This document shows, in pieces, positions 25,836 to 34,078 of a stretch of DNA of 64,000 nt (position 1 is its first letter; every line of letters begins with the position of its first letter). This DNA comes from an uncultured bacterium (GTDB lineage: Bacteria; Verrucomicrobiota; Lentisphaeria; Victivallales; UBA1829). The notes below the pieces were generated by a model. That model saw only the letters and a list, made by a program, of their open reading frames with translations. It was not told the DNA's origin and ran no database searches. A program made the translations under genes and the position numbers. The DNA is taken from contig URKJ01000021.1 in the NCBI GenBank assembly GCA_900548385.1, forward strand, positions 18,001 through 82,000, in the 5' to 3' direction.

Positions 25836-26945
25836 TCAGCTCCGGGCGATCTTCATAATATAAATCGCTCCGAAAATCTGATAGAGCGCAGGCGGGATCC
25901 AGACAATATATTGCGGAAACGCCCAGGTAAACGATTTCAACGAGTCGGAAACCAGCACGGAACCGAAGTAGAGTCCGGCGAGCAGAACGCTGAGAAAAAG
26001 ACCGATCGAAGTTTCCCGGCGGGAGGTACGGATTGCCATCGGCAGCCCAAGCAGCAGAAACGCCATCGGAGCAAGAGCCAGAGCGACGCGCTGGTTCAGT
26101 TCCGTTTCGATTTCGCAAATACGTTCCGGCTGATTGCGCTGACGCATCATGATGGAACGGGCATAGAGTCCTTCATATCCCAAGTGTTTATCCCGGAGCG
26201 AAATCCGCTTGCTGTTGAACTGTTTGCCGTATTCGATCGCGAACGACATTTCCTTGCCGAAACTGCGGCGCGGATGCGGATCGTCGTCGTTCTCATACGC
26301 GATAATCGTGGCGTTCTGCAGAACGATATTCATAATCTGCGCTTCTTTATCCACCACGATTTTCCCGGAAGACGCGGTCACGTCCTGTTCAATCCGGCGG
26401 TTGTTCTTGTTGAGACGGTAGACCTGAATCCCTTTGATCTCCCCGGTTTCGGCGTTTTTCTGATCAATGAACATGCTGAAATCATTGAAGTCAATCGGAA
26501 TTCCCGGTTCGAACAGGGCAAGCGGATGATCCACCGCCACACTTTTGACCACCGTCTGCGCTTTTCCCAGATAGCGCGGACCGACCTCCAACTGCAAATA
26601 GAGGCAGATGCAGGTCAGCATAAACGCCAGCATGATGATCGGCGCCACGATCTGGAGGATCGACACCCCGCACGCGCGCATTGCGGTAATCTCGTTGTCG
26701 GCGGAAAGACGCCCGAACACGAGCATGATGGAGACCAACGCCGCCCACGGAATCGTAAACGCCATTGCGATCGGCAGAACATAGACCATGAACATCATTG
26801 CGGTTCCGATGTCCACGCCGTTCGACACATATTCAAAAACTTTCACGAGACGCGCACCCGTCATGCCGAACGTAAGGACACCCATCGCCATGACAAATGT
26901 ATAAAGAAAGTTTTTTGCAACATAAAAATTCAGAGTTTTGAGCAT
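25836..26945 (-). CDS. LptF/LptG family permease
   Basis: The protein has 369 residues from ATG 26945, chosen for AAGGA 7 nt upstream; an in-frame TTG lies 5 codons earlier. The YjgP/YjgQ layout is clear: two TMs near the N-terminus (MLKTLNFYVAKNFLYTFVMAMGVL), a third and fourth at about 45-120, a long periplasmic beta-jellyroll, and a last group of TMs at the end. LptF and LptG form the inner-membrane part of the machine that moves lipopolysaccharide outward, so a Gram-negative envelope is implied. Only one copy is here; which of the two it is cannot be told. Confidence 0.9.
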   Translation of the reverse strand: MLKTLNFYVAKNFLYTFVMAMGVLTFGMTGARLVKVFEYVSNGVDIGTAMMFMVYVLPIAMAFTIPWAALVSIMLVFGRLSADNEITAMRACGVSILQIVAPIIMLAFMLTCICLYLQLEVGPRYLGKAQTVVKSVAVDHPLALFEPGIPIDFNDFSMFIDQKNAETGEIKGIQVYRLNKNNRRIEQDVTASSGKIVVDKEAQIMNIVLQNATIIAYENDDDPHPRRSFGKEMSFAIEYGKQFNSKRISLRDKHLGYEGLYARSIMMRQRNQPERICEIETELNQRVALALAPMAFLLLGLPMAIRTSRRETSIGLFLSVLLAGLYFGSVLVSDSLKSFTWAFPQYIVWIPPALYQIFGAIYIMKIARS

Positions 26946-27142
26946 TCCAGTATCCTTCAAGGTTAAATCAGAAAGTTTGACTCCGCATAATTTAGCACAC
27001 GTTCCACCGGATTGAAAGCCGGAAAAACGAGAAAAAACGGATAATATTCGGAATATATGGAAAAATCATCTGGTAAATTTTAAAAGATGCGCTAAATTAT
27101 AGCTTCCAAACAATTTCGCAACATCTATTTATGGAGAAGACA

Positions 27143-28222
27143 ATGAGAGTTGTAAACTTCAGTGCAGGGCCGGCAATGCTGCCGACGGTCGTCATGGAAC
27201 GCGCTCAGGCGGAATTCTGCGATTACAAGGGCAGCGGTTGCGGTGTCATGGAACATTCCCACCGCGGACCTCTCTTCGATGAAATCATCGCCCGTGCCAA
27301 CAGCAACGTCCGCGAAATCCTCGGCATTTCCGATGAATACGATGTCGTTTACATTCAGGGCGGCGCAAGCATGCAGTTCGCTATGATCCCCATGAACTTT
27401 ATGAAACAGGGCGGCTATGCGGAATTCGCCGACACCGGAACATGGTCCTCCAAAGCCATGAAAGAAGCCAAACTGTTCGGCGAAGTCAAAACCGTCGCAT
27501 CCAGCAAAGCGGACAAATATACTTATATCCCGGCATTCAACACCTGGGAGCCGACCACGGAAGAGTCTTCCTACCTTCATATCACCAGCAACAACACGAT
27601 CTACGGAACCCAGTATCAGGAGTTCCCGGAGAGCAAATGCCCGATGATCGCCGATATGTCCAGCGACATCATGTCCCGCAGATTCGACATGAACAAGTTT
27701 GCGATGATCTATGCCGGTGCACAGAAGAACCTCGGTCCCAGCGGCGTGGCGCTCTGCGTGATCCGCAAAGATCTGATCGCCAGAACTCCGGCAAACGTTC
27801 CGACCATGCTCCGCTATGAGACCTATACCAAGGAAAACTCCCTCTACAACACCCCGCCGACCTATGGAATCTACATGATCGCGCTCGTCACCGACTGGAT
27901 CAAGGAAATCGGCGGCATTGATGCGATCGAAAAAATCAACAACGCCAAAGCCGCTGCGCTCTACGGCGCGATCGACGGTTCCGACGGCTACTACCGCAGT
28001 CCGGTTCAGAAAGACAGCCGTTCCAGAATGAACGTCGTCTTCCGCCTCCCGAACGAAGAACTCGAAGCGAAGTTCGTCAAAGAGGCGAAAGCTGCGGGCA
28101 TGATCGGCCTGAAAGGACACCGCTCCGTCGGCGGCATCCGCGCCAGCATCTACAACGCCGTCCCGATGGAAGGCGTCGAGAAACTTGTCAACTTCATGAA
28201 CGACTTCAAGAAAGCAAACTGA
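27143..28222 (+). CDS. serC: Phosphoserine aminotransferase
   Basis: The protein has 359 residues. It is a PLP enzyme of serine synthesis, converting 3-phosphohydroxypyruvate to phosphoserine. ATG 27143 is chosen because GGAG lies 7 nt upstream and the protein then begins MRVVNFSAGPAMLP, as in other SerC proteins; an ATG four codons earlier is inside that site. GGASMQF near residue 75 binds the phosphate, and the PLP lysine is in YAGAQKNLGPSG (about 200). The C-terminus has GHRSVGGIRASIYNA. It is single-gene, with its own terminator. Confidence 0.97.
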   Translation: MRVVNFSAGPAMLPTVVMERAQAEFCDYKGSGCGVMEHSHRGPLFDEIIARANSNVREILGISDEYDVVYIQGGASMQFAMIPMNFMKQGGYAEFADTGTWSSKAMKEAKLFGEVKTVASSKADKYTYIPAFNTWEPTTEESSYLHITSNNTIYGTQYQEFPESKCPMIADMSSDIMSRRFDMNKFAMIYAGAQKNLGPSGVALCVIRKDLIARTPANVPTMLRYETYTKENSLYNTPPTYGIYMIALVTDWIKEIGGIDAIEKINNAKAAALYGAIDGSDGYYRSPVQKDSRSRMNVVFRLPNEELEAKFVKEAKAAGMIGLKGHRSVGGIRASIYNAVPMEGVEKLVNFMNDFKKAN

Positions 28223-28275
28223 TTTTCTGCAAAGTCTGTTAAAAAACGGTTAATCCGTTTGTATTTATGTTGACA

Positions 28276-28318
28276 ACGGTGCATATTAAGTATCACTGCT
28301 GATATGCACCGTGTTTTT
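28276..28318 (+). terminator. Terminator after serC
   Basis: ACGGTGCATAT (28276-28286) pairs with ATATGCACCGT (28302-28312), loop 15 nt, followed by GTTTTTC. A TTGACA at 28270-28275 overlaps it and could belong to a promoter for the next gene, but no good -10 box follows. Confidence 0.75.
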
Positions 28319-28341
28319 CTGATTTACGGGAGGATCGCACC

Positions 28342-29268
28342 ATGCTTCAAAAATATTCTGTGATGAACGGCAGAATTGTTCAGGGCGATGAAGGTTCCAT
28401 TCAGGTCGAAGTTTATATCATGCCGGATGAAGCCGAACGCAGCAAACTGATCAATGACTATGAGATGAACGAACATACCATCGCCTCCTCCATAGACCCC
28501 GACGAAACTCCACGTATTGAATTTGAAGACAATCATACCGCGTTCATTCTGAAATATCCCAAAAACTATTCCGCTGACGACAATTTTCTGTTCCGCGTCA
28601 AATCCATGGGCATTTTCGTTTTCGCAAGCAGAGTCGTTATTATCATCGACGAGTATGTGCCGCTGTTTACCGGCAAGATCGCGAACAACGTTCATACCGT
28701 GCAGGACGTTATCATGAAAACACTGCTGCTGACGATCCGTCACTTTGAAAGTCATCTGCGCGTCATCAACATGTGCAGCGATGAACTGGAACACGCAATC
28801 GTCAGTTCCTACGACGGAAAAGAACTGCTGAATATGTTCACACTGGAAAAAGGGCTCGTCTACTACGTCAACGCGCTCAACGGCAACCGGCGGGTGATCG
28901 AACGGATGCGCGCCGCGGCGCTCCGGCTGGGATTCACCGAAGAGAATATTGAGCTGCTGGAAGATATTTCCATTGAAAACCGGCAGTTTCTCGATCAGGC
29001 GGAAGTCTATTCACAGGTGTTGTCCGGCATGATGGATGCGCGTGCTTCCATGGTCAACAACAACCTGAACGTGATGATGAAAAACATGAACGCGGTCATG
29101 ATCGCAATCGCGATCCCGTCATTTCTGGCGGGCGTCGGCGGAATGTCCGAGTTTTCCGCCATGTTCGGAACCGATTACAAGCTCTCCTATACGATTTTCC
29201 TGCTGTTGATGATCCTGTTTGCAGTCGTCATCTTCTGGGTCATAAAAATGATCGCGAAACATAACTGA
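28342..29268 (+). CDS. CorA-family metal transporter with GMS in place of GMN
   Basis: The protein has 308 residues. CorA proteins are pentameric Mg2+/Co2+/Ni2+ channels. The long cytoplasmic N-terminal domain, the stalk helix and two C-terminal TMs (about 250-270 and 280-303) fit. The selectivity signature GMN, almost invariant at the end of TM1, is GMS here (267-269), in GGMSEF. Loss of the Asn could change ion choice; variants with altered motifs are known in the superfamily. The C-terminus is short and basic (KMIAKHN), as usual. Single gene. Confidence 0.88.
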   Translation: MLQKYSVMNGRIVQGDEGSIQVEVYIMPDEAERSKLINDYEMNEHTIASSIDPDETPRIEFEDNHTAFILKYPKNYSADDNFLFRVKSMGIFVFASRVVIIIDEYVPLFTGKIANNVHTVQDVIMKTLLLTIRHFESHLRVINMCSDELEHAIVSSYDGKELLNMFTLEKGLVYYVNALNGNRRVIERMRAAALRLGFTEENIELLEDISIENRQFLDQAEVYSQVLSGMMDARASMVNNNLNVMMKNMNAVMIAIAIPSFLAGVGGMSEFSAMFGTDYKLSYTIFLLLMILFAVVIFWVIKMIAKHN

Positions 29269-29311
29269 AAAAAATCCGGGGAACGGTTTTACATTCCCCG
29301 GCGGTTAGAAG

Positions 29312-29756
29312 TTAATCCCGATGCTCCAGTGCGAGCAGAGCGGCTTTCAGGTCCACCCCTCCCCTGTAACCGGCGAGCACACCGTTCGCGCCGGTCGCCC
29401 GGGATGAAAAGCGGGATCGGATTGCGGCGGACCGCCATCCCGACGGCACGGACCGTATGCGGTTTTCCGAGCTGTGCGGCGATCTCTCCATACTCCCTCG
29501 TTTCCCCGTAAGGAATCTGCATCAGCACGCTCCAGACGGAGCGCATGAACGGAGTCCCTTCCGGAACAAGCGGCAGATTGAAGTCGGTACGAAGCCCGTC
29601 GAAATACTCCTGAAGCTGCTGAAACGCTTCCGCCAGAAGGGCGGACCGCCACCGGCAGGTTCCTTTTTCAACGATCTCATCCGGGAGATATACACGGACA
29701 ATCGCACCACCGGTCTCTTTTATCCCGATCGGGCCGAACTGGGTCTCCTGAACCAT
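29312..29756 (-). pseudogene. ogt: Broken O6-methylguanine-DNA methyltransferase gene
   Basis: The protein is readable as Ogt for about 113 residues (MRSVWSVLMQIPYGETREYGEIAAQLGKP, then GMAVRRNPIP). At the active site the expected PCHR is PGDR: the acceptor Cys and the His codons are changed. Then about 8 bases are missing relative to the normal VIG, shifting the frame. The true C-terminus continues in another frame (GANGVLAGYRGGVDLKAALLALEH) to a stop at 29312-29314. Near the 5' end the strong AGGAGG site fits an ATG in a different frame, which suggests a second lesion. It lies downstream of the leuA-like gene on the same strand. It cannot make a working suicide methyltransferase. Confidence 0.85.
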
Positions 29757-29860
29757 GCATGTGTTGTGTTGTCGTTCATAATAACCTCCTGTTTGGTCCG
29801 TTGGACACCCCGGAAGCTCCGGATGTTCAACGGACTGCGCCGGAACGGCGCGGCAGGAAG

Positions 29861-31399
29861 TTATTTGATCACGAGATTCAGCATTTTTTCCGTGGCGACA
29901 ATCGCGGCGGCAAGCTGATCGCTGTCGACGCCGGTCGTCGTCAGCTTTTTCTCGGCGGAAACATCCCAGCTGATCGTGGTCTCCACAAGGGCATCGGTTT
30001 TGCCTCCGGGCGGTATGCGGACCTGATAATCCGCCAGACGCGGGAATGTGATCCCCTGTTTTTTCAACAGTTTGCGCAAAGCCTTGACGAACGCATCATA
30101 TCCGCCGTCCCCGCTTGCTTTTTCGGAAAGCGGACGACCGTCCAGCTCAATGCTGACTGTTGCTTTCGGCAGGTTGTTCATGCGGGTTTCAATCTGATAA
30201 TCAGTCACACGGACCCGCCCGCTGATCGGCGCACGCAGGACGCTGGCGATGATAAACGGCAGATCCGCCGCGGAAACCTGTTTTTTCTTATCGCCGAGAC
30301 GCACAATTTCCTGAAGGACTTTCGCGCGGACTTCCGGTTCAAGTTCGGACATGCCGATCGACTGGAGATTCTGATCCAGCGACGCCTTACCGGAAAGTTT
30401 ACCGAGCGCATAATCCCGTTTGCGTCCGAAGCGTTCCGGAAGCAGACGGTTCGCATAGAGATTGCCTTTTTTATCCCCGTCCGCATGAACGCCGCAAGTC
30501 TGGGTGAAAACATCGCTGCCCACGACGGGCGCGTTCCACGCATAGCGTTTTCCGGAAATGGTCTGAACCATCACGGAGGCATGCAGCAACTCTTTTTCCA
30601 CCACGCGCGTTTCACGGTCCGTATGGTCGTTGATCGCCACGACAAGCTGGGCAAGCGACTGATTGCCGGTCCGTTCGCCGAGCCCGTTCACGGTTACATG
30701 GATTCCGTTTACCCCCGCTTTCACGGCAGCCAGACTGTTTGCTGTGACAAGGCCGTAATCGTTATGTCCGTGGAAATCAAGGTGGAGTCCGGGCACGGCG
30801 GAGTAGACCCAGTCCAGATAACGGGTAACCTGTTCCGGTGTCAGAATACCGAGAGTATCCGGCAGCATGACCCGCTCGACCTCCATTTCAGCGAGACGGC
30901 GCAGAAATGCCACGACATAGGGGAACGAATCCGCCATGCCGTTGGACCAGTCTTCCAAATAAACATTGACCGAAAGTCCCATTTTCCCGGCGCGTTCGAT
31001 TTCCCGGCAGACATCGGAAAAATGCTGTTCCGGTTCTTTGCGGAGCTGGATGCGGCAATGATTTTCGGAACCTTTGGCAAGAAGATTGAGAACTCTGCCG
31101 CCGCACTCGTGAATCCAGGCGGCGGATTTTCCGCCATCCACAAAACCGAGGATTTCCATACGCTCAAGGCAGTTCCGGTGTTCCGCCCATTTCAGGATGG
31201 AGCGCAAACCTTCTTTTTCTCCTTCGGACACTCTTGCCGAGCCGATTTCAAGCCGGTCAATATGCAGGTGCGAAATGAAAAGACGTGCGATCTCGAACTT
31301 TTCAGCTGGAGTGTACGCGACGCCGGGAGTCTGCTCGCCGTCGCGCAATGTGGTGTCAAGCACCTCGACATAACGGGCGAATCTGTTGTTCTGTTTCAT
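29861..31399 (-). CDS. 2-isopropylmalate / citramalate synthase family enzyme
   Basis: The protein has 512 residues. It is a DRE-TIM metallolyase that condenses acetyl-CoA with a 2-oxo acid. TLRDGEQTPGVAY (16-28) carries the metal and catalytic residues. HGHNDYGL and NGLGERTGN follow, with HADGDKKGN later. A C-terminal LeuA-type regulatory domain (from about 385) would give feedback control. The split between leucine (LeuA) and citramalate (CimA) enzymes cannot be settled by eye, so no symbol is given. The start has a weak site. A promoter at 31444-31471 precedes it. Confidence 0.85.
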   Translation of the reverse strand: MKQNNRFARYVEVLDTTLRDGEQTPGVAYTPAEKFEIARLFISHLHIDRLEIGSARVSEGEKEGLRSILKWAEHRNCLERMEILGFVDGGKSAAWIHECGGRVLNLLAKGSENHCRIQLRKEPEQHFSDVCREIERAGKMGLSVNVYLEDWSNGMADSFPYVVAFLRRLAEMEVERVMLPDTLGILTPEQVTRYLDWVYSAVPGLHLDFHGHNDYGLVTANSLAAVKAGVNGIHVTVNGLGERTGNQSLAQLVVAINDHTDRETRVVEKELLHASVMVQTISGKRYAWNAPVVGSDVFTQTCGVHADGDKKGNLYANRLLPERFGRKRDYALGKLSGKASLDQNLQSIGMSELEPEVRAKVLQEIVRLGDKKKQVSAADLPFIIASVLRAPISGRVRVTDYQIETRMNNLPKATVSIELDGRPLSEKASGDGGYDAFVKALRKLLKKQGITFPRLADYQVRIPPGGKTDALVETTISWDVSAEKKLTTTGVDSDQLAAAIVATEKMLNLVIK

Positions 31400-31443
31400 T
31401 CTGTACCTGTCTTTCTACATGTTGAATATAAATAGAGAACGAT

Positions 31444-31471
31444 ACAATACAATCGTTTTTGTTTTTTGCAA
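31444..31471 (-). promoter_or_regulatory. Promoter of the isopropylmalate/citramalate synthase gene
   Basis: On the - strand, TTGCAA (31471-31466), 16 nt, TATTGT (31449-31444), about 45 nt before the ATG and just past the AraC-family gene. Confidence 0.45.
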
Positions 31472-31486
31472 ATAAAACGCGGAAAA

Positions 31487-32344
31487 TCAGCGATTTTTTC
31501 GATACTGATCCGGTGTCACACCGTAACGCCGATGGAAAGCGCGGCAGAAATAGCTGGTATCCGGGAAACCGCAGCGGACTGCGACCTCTTTCACACTGCA
31601 ATTTTCCATTTGCAGAATACGGGCGGAATGCCCCAGACGCAGCTCCCGCAGGAACTGTCCGGGTGAAGTGCCGTGAATGCGGGTGAACATCCGGGAGAAG
31701 TGACAGCGGCTGTAACCTGCGGCATCGGCGATGTCCGCCACGGTAATGTCTTCCGCATAGTGTTCCATGCAGAACCGGACGGCGTCAAGCACAAAAGAGG
31801 CTTCCGACGCGGTAATGTCCAGAACGGTCAGTTCTTCAAACAGGGTCATCAGAAAACCGTATGCCAGTGACGACGCATGAAGCGCGGAACGGATCCTTTT
31901 GTTTTTTGCCGCGGAAACAATGCTGAAAGCGGAATCCAGACTTTTCGAACGGTCGATCGGCAGATGCACCACCGGACCGAACTTCCGTTTCAGTTCCGTC
32001 CAGATACGGACGGACTCCGATCCGCTGAGGTTTACATAAACGTGTTTCCAACAGGGAGAATCCTGCGGAAGCCGGTAACGGTGATCCTCCGGAACGGAGA
32101 GCAACATGGTGTCTCCGGTTTTCAACCGCCAGGTACGGCCGCCGGTCATCAGTTCCCCCTCCCCGTCCAGCGTGCACTGGAAAATACACATCGGCTTCTC
32201 CCCGCGGCAGAGCCCGTTCCAGTCATAGGATGCATTGCGCCGCTCTTCGAATCCGCACCCCGCCAGCATCGTGTGCAGATGCTGCGGGGCCGGCGGGAAA
32301 TAGAGTGCGGCGGAATAATATTCCGTTTCCGACCACAGCGGCAT
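31487..32344 (-). CDS. AraC-family transcription regulator
   Basis: The protein has 285 residues. An N-terminal cupin-like sensing domain (about 20-150) is followed by two helix-turn-helix units: ITVADIADAAGYSRCHFSRMFTRIHG and CSVKEVAVRCGFPDTSYFCRAFHRRYGVTPDQYR. This domain order is usual for sugar-responsive regulators. It starts 2 nt after the NIF3 stop, in a leftward set that also includes rhaB further upstream. A link to rhamnose is possible but not shown. Confidence 0.92.
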   Translation of the reverse strand: MPLWSETEYYSAALYFPPAPQHLHTMLAGCGFEERRNASYDWNGLCRGEKPMCIFQCTLDGEGELMTGGRTWRLKTGDTMLLSVPEDHRYRLPQDSPCWKHVYVNLSGSESVRIWTELKRKFGPVVHLPIDRSKSLDSAFSIVSAAKNKRIRSALHASSLAYGFLMTLFEELTVLDITASEASFVLDAVRFCMEHYAEDITVADIADAAGYSRCHFSRMFTRIHGTSPGQFLRELRLGHSARILQMENCSVKEVAVRCGFPDTSYFCRAFHRRYGVTPDQYRKNR

Positions 32345-32346
32345 GA

Positions 32347-33120
32347 TCAGAACCCGGTTGGAATATCCGTGAACGCACAGGGAATGCCGAACTTCTCTTC
32401 GACCAGTTCCTTGACGGCGAGCACGCCGGGGATTTCACTGCGGTAATGGCCGAGAGCGATCACGGGAATTCCCGTTTCCAGCGCGTAATGGTAAGACTCG
32501 TGTGTAAATTCACCCGTAACGAGACATTCCACGCCTTCCGCGCGCATTTCACTGAACAGAGCGGGGAACGCTCCGCCGCCGGAGATCACGCCGATCTTCT
32601 TGACTTTTCGCGACGCCTCGCCGATAATCGAAAGATCGCATTCCGAGGGCAGATTCTCATTCAGATACTCCGCGACATCCTCCACTTTGCGCATCCGTCT
32701 GAGACTTCCGGCAAATCCGATCTTATAACCGTCATACGATCCGAACGGTTCCACCTTATCCAGTTCCAACTGTCTGGCAATCAGGGCATTGTGTCCGAAA
32801 TCGGGGTTGGCGTCAAGCGGAAGATGCGCCGCATAAAGGGAAATGTTATTCGCGGCAAGGATGGCGATCCGCTCCGCATCCACTCCGGTGATCCGTTTGA
32901 GACTTCCGCCCCAGCTGAGTCCGTGATGAACAAAAATAAAATCGGCGTCCGCATCGGCGGCGTCCATGAACAATCCGGCGCAGGCATCCACGCCGAATAC
33001 GGCTTTGGTTACATTCTGCGAACCTTCAAACTGAAGTCCGTTGTTGGAACAGTCATTCCCGAACGCTTTCAGGTTCAGGATTTCGTTCAGATACGCGCTC
33101 ACTTCGTTGATCGTCGGCAT
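32347..33120 (-). CDS. NIF3 family protein
   Basis: The protein has 257 residues. It belongs to the NIF3/YbgI family, a di-metal fold with suggested hydrolase activity. Metal-site motifs are FVHHGLSWGG near residue 62, AAHLPLDANPDFGHN and GEFTHESYHYA. The N-terminus starts as in the family (INEVSAYLNEIL), and AAGGAG lies upstream, so the start is firm even though it overlaps the upstream gene by 68 nt. The exact substrate is unknown. Confidence 0.93.
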   Translation of the reverse strand: MPTINEVSAYLNEILNLKAFGNDCSNNGLQFEGSQNVTKAVFGVDACAGLFMDAADADADFIFVHHGLSWGGSLKRITGVDAERIAILAANNISLYAAHLPLDANPDFGHNALIARQLELDKVEPFGSYDGYKIGFAGSLRRMRKVEDVAEYLNENLPSECDLSIIGEASRKVKKIGVISGGGAFPALFSEMRAEGVECLVTGEFTHESYHYALETGIPVIALGHYRSEIPGVLAVKELVEEKFGIPCAFTDIPTGF

Positions 33121-34066
33121 GTTGCGGGTCTCCTTCTTTGTGTTGGAATCGTGTCAATATGATTTTCATGCGCAGATCGCTCTGCGCAAGTTCGTTCAGA
33201 GTCCGTTTCAGCTCCTCTCCGGTGAGTCCGGAAAAACGGGCGATCTCCGCGCTGGTGCAGCGGAACAGAGCTGCGGCGGGACGTTCAACCCCGCATGAGC
33301 GCAGGTTGCGTTCCGCACGGAAATAGATTTTCCGCTGTACGGCATTGCGAATCAACAGATAGCCCGGCCACACAAGTGCCAGAATCCAGAACAGATAAAC
33401 CGGAATATTCCACTCATGGTACTGCACCAGAATCTGCACCCCCAGTAAAAGCAGAACCGGAAAAAGAAACAGCATGGCGTCGCGGTCCGTCTGAAAACAG
33501 TTTCCCATATAACGGCGCAGGGGGCTGTGCGATCCGGCATAGGCGAAATGTTCCTCCAGCATCCGGTCCATCAGCGGAGCGCGGGCGGCATGGCAAAGTT
33601 CGTGCGACAGCAGTTCATCGCGGGAATAGATGAAGAATTTCCGGGAGTCGCGGAATTTCCGGCGGATCAGAAAGACCGGAACGGAATCCGGTTCGTCATC
33701 CGAAAGCGCGCATCCGCCCCACAGGGGACCGAGCCCCCGGCTCAGAAAATATCCGGGCACCCAGCGGATTGCGAAACCGTAACGCTCTTCCGTCGCCTGT
33801 GCGGCCTCCTCCATGATCCCGTCGGGAATCCGGGCTTCTTCACGGATGTGGATTTTCGGATAGACTTCATACACTTTGCCATCCGCCGTTTTTTCCTGAA
33901 AAAAAAGCGAACGGGTGTGCATTGCCCGAATCCGGGCGACATATCCGGCGGCATCTTCCCCCGGTTTCAGGAGAAAGCCCATCGAATCCAGTGTGCAGAG
34001 AGCTTCCGTGTCACCCTCCGCGGCACGGTTCAGCAGTCCCTCCTCCGGAAACTGATCGTTATTCAT
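33053..34066 (-). CDS. Membrane metallopeptidase-like protein (HELCH)
   Basis: The protein has 337 residues. A gluzincin-like HELCH motif (about 155-159, in LLSHELCHAAR) follows a soluble region. Two adjacent TMs lie at about 197-240 (MLFLFPVLLLLGVQIL and VYLFWILALVWPGYLL), then a basic helical C-terminal tail. HExxH is the zinc site of many peptidases. The third zinc ligand is not obvious, though E170 or E171 in MLEEHFAYAGSH is possible. Its 3' end overlaps the NIF3 start by 68 nt. Not a family I can name. Confidence 0.7.
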   Translation of the reverse strand: MNNDQFPEEGLLNRAAEGDTEALCTLDSMGFLLKPGEDAAGYVARIRAMHTRSLFFQEKTADGKVYEVYPKIHIREEARIPDGIMEEAAQATEERYGFAIRWVPGYFLSRGLGPLWGGCALSDDEPDSVPVFLIRRKFRDSRKFFIYSRDELLSHELCHAARAPLMDRMLEEHFAYAGSHSPLRRYMGNCFQTDRDAMLFLFPVLLLLGVQILVQYHEWNIPVYLFWILALVWPGYLLIRNAVQRKIYFRAERNLRSCGVERPAAALFRCTSAEIARFSGLTGEELKRTLNELAQSDLRMKIILTRFQHKEGDPQHADDQRSERVSERNPEPESVRE

Positions 34067-34078
34067 GCGGAATCCTTG

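Noticed and set aside
28270..28298. Promoter for the CorA-like gene starting with TTGACA
   Set aside because: No reasonable -10 box at 16-18 nt, and the site overlaps the serC terminator.
29759..31435. A 558-codon + strand frame opposite the isopropylmalate-synthase-family gene
   Set aside because: Shadow of a clear enzyme gene with intact motifs on the other strand.
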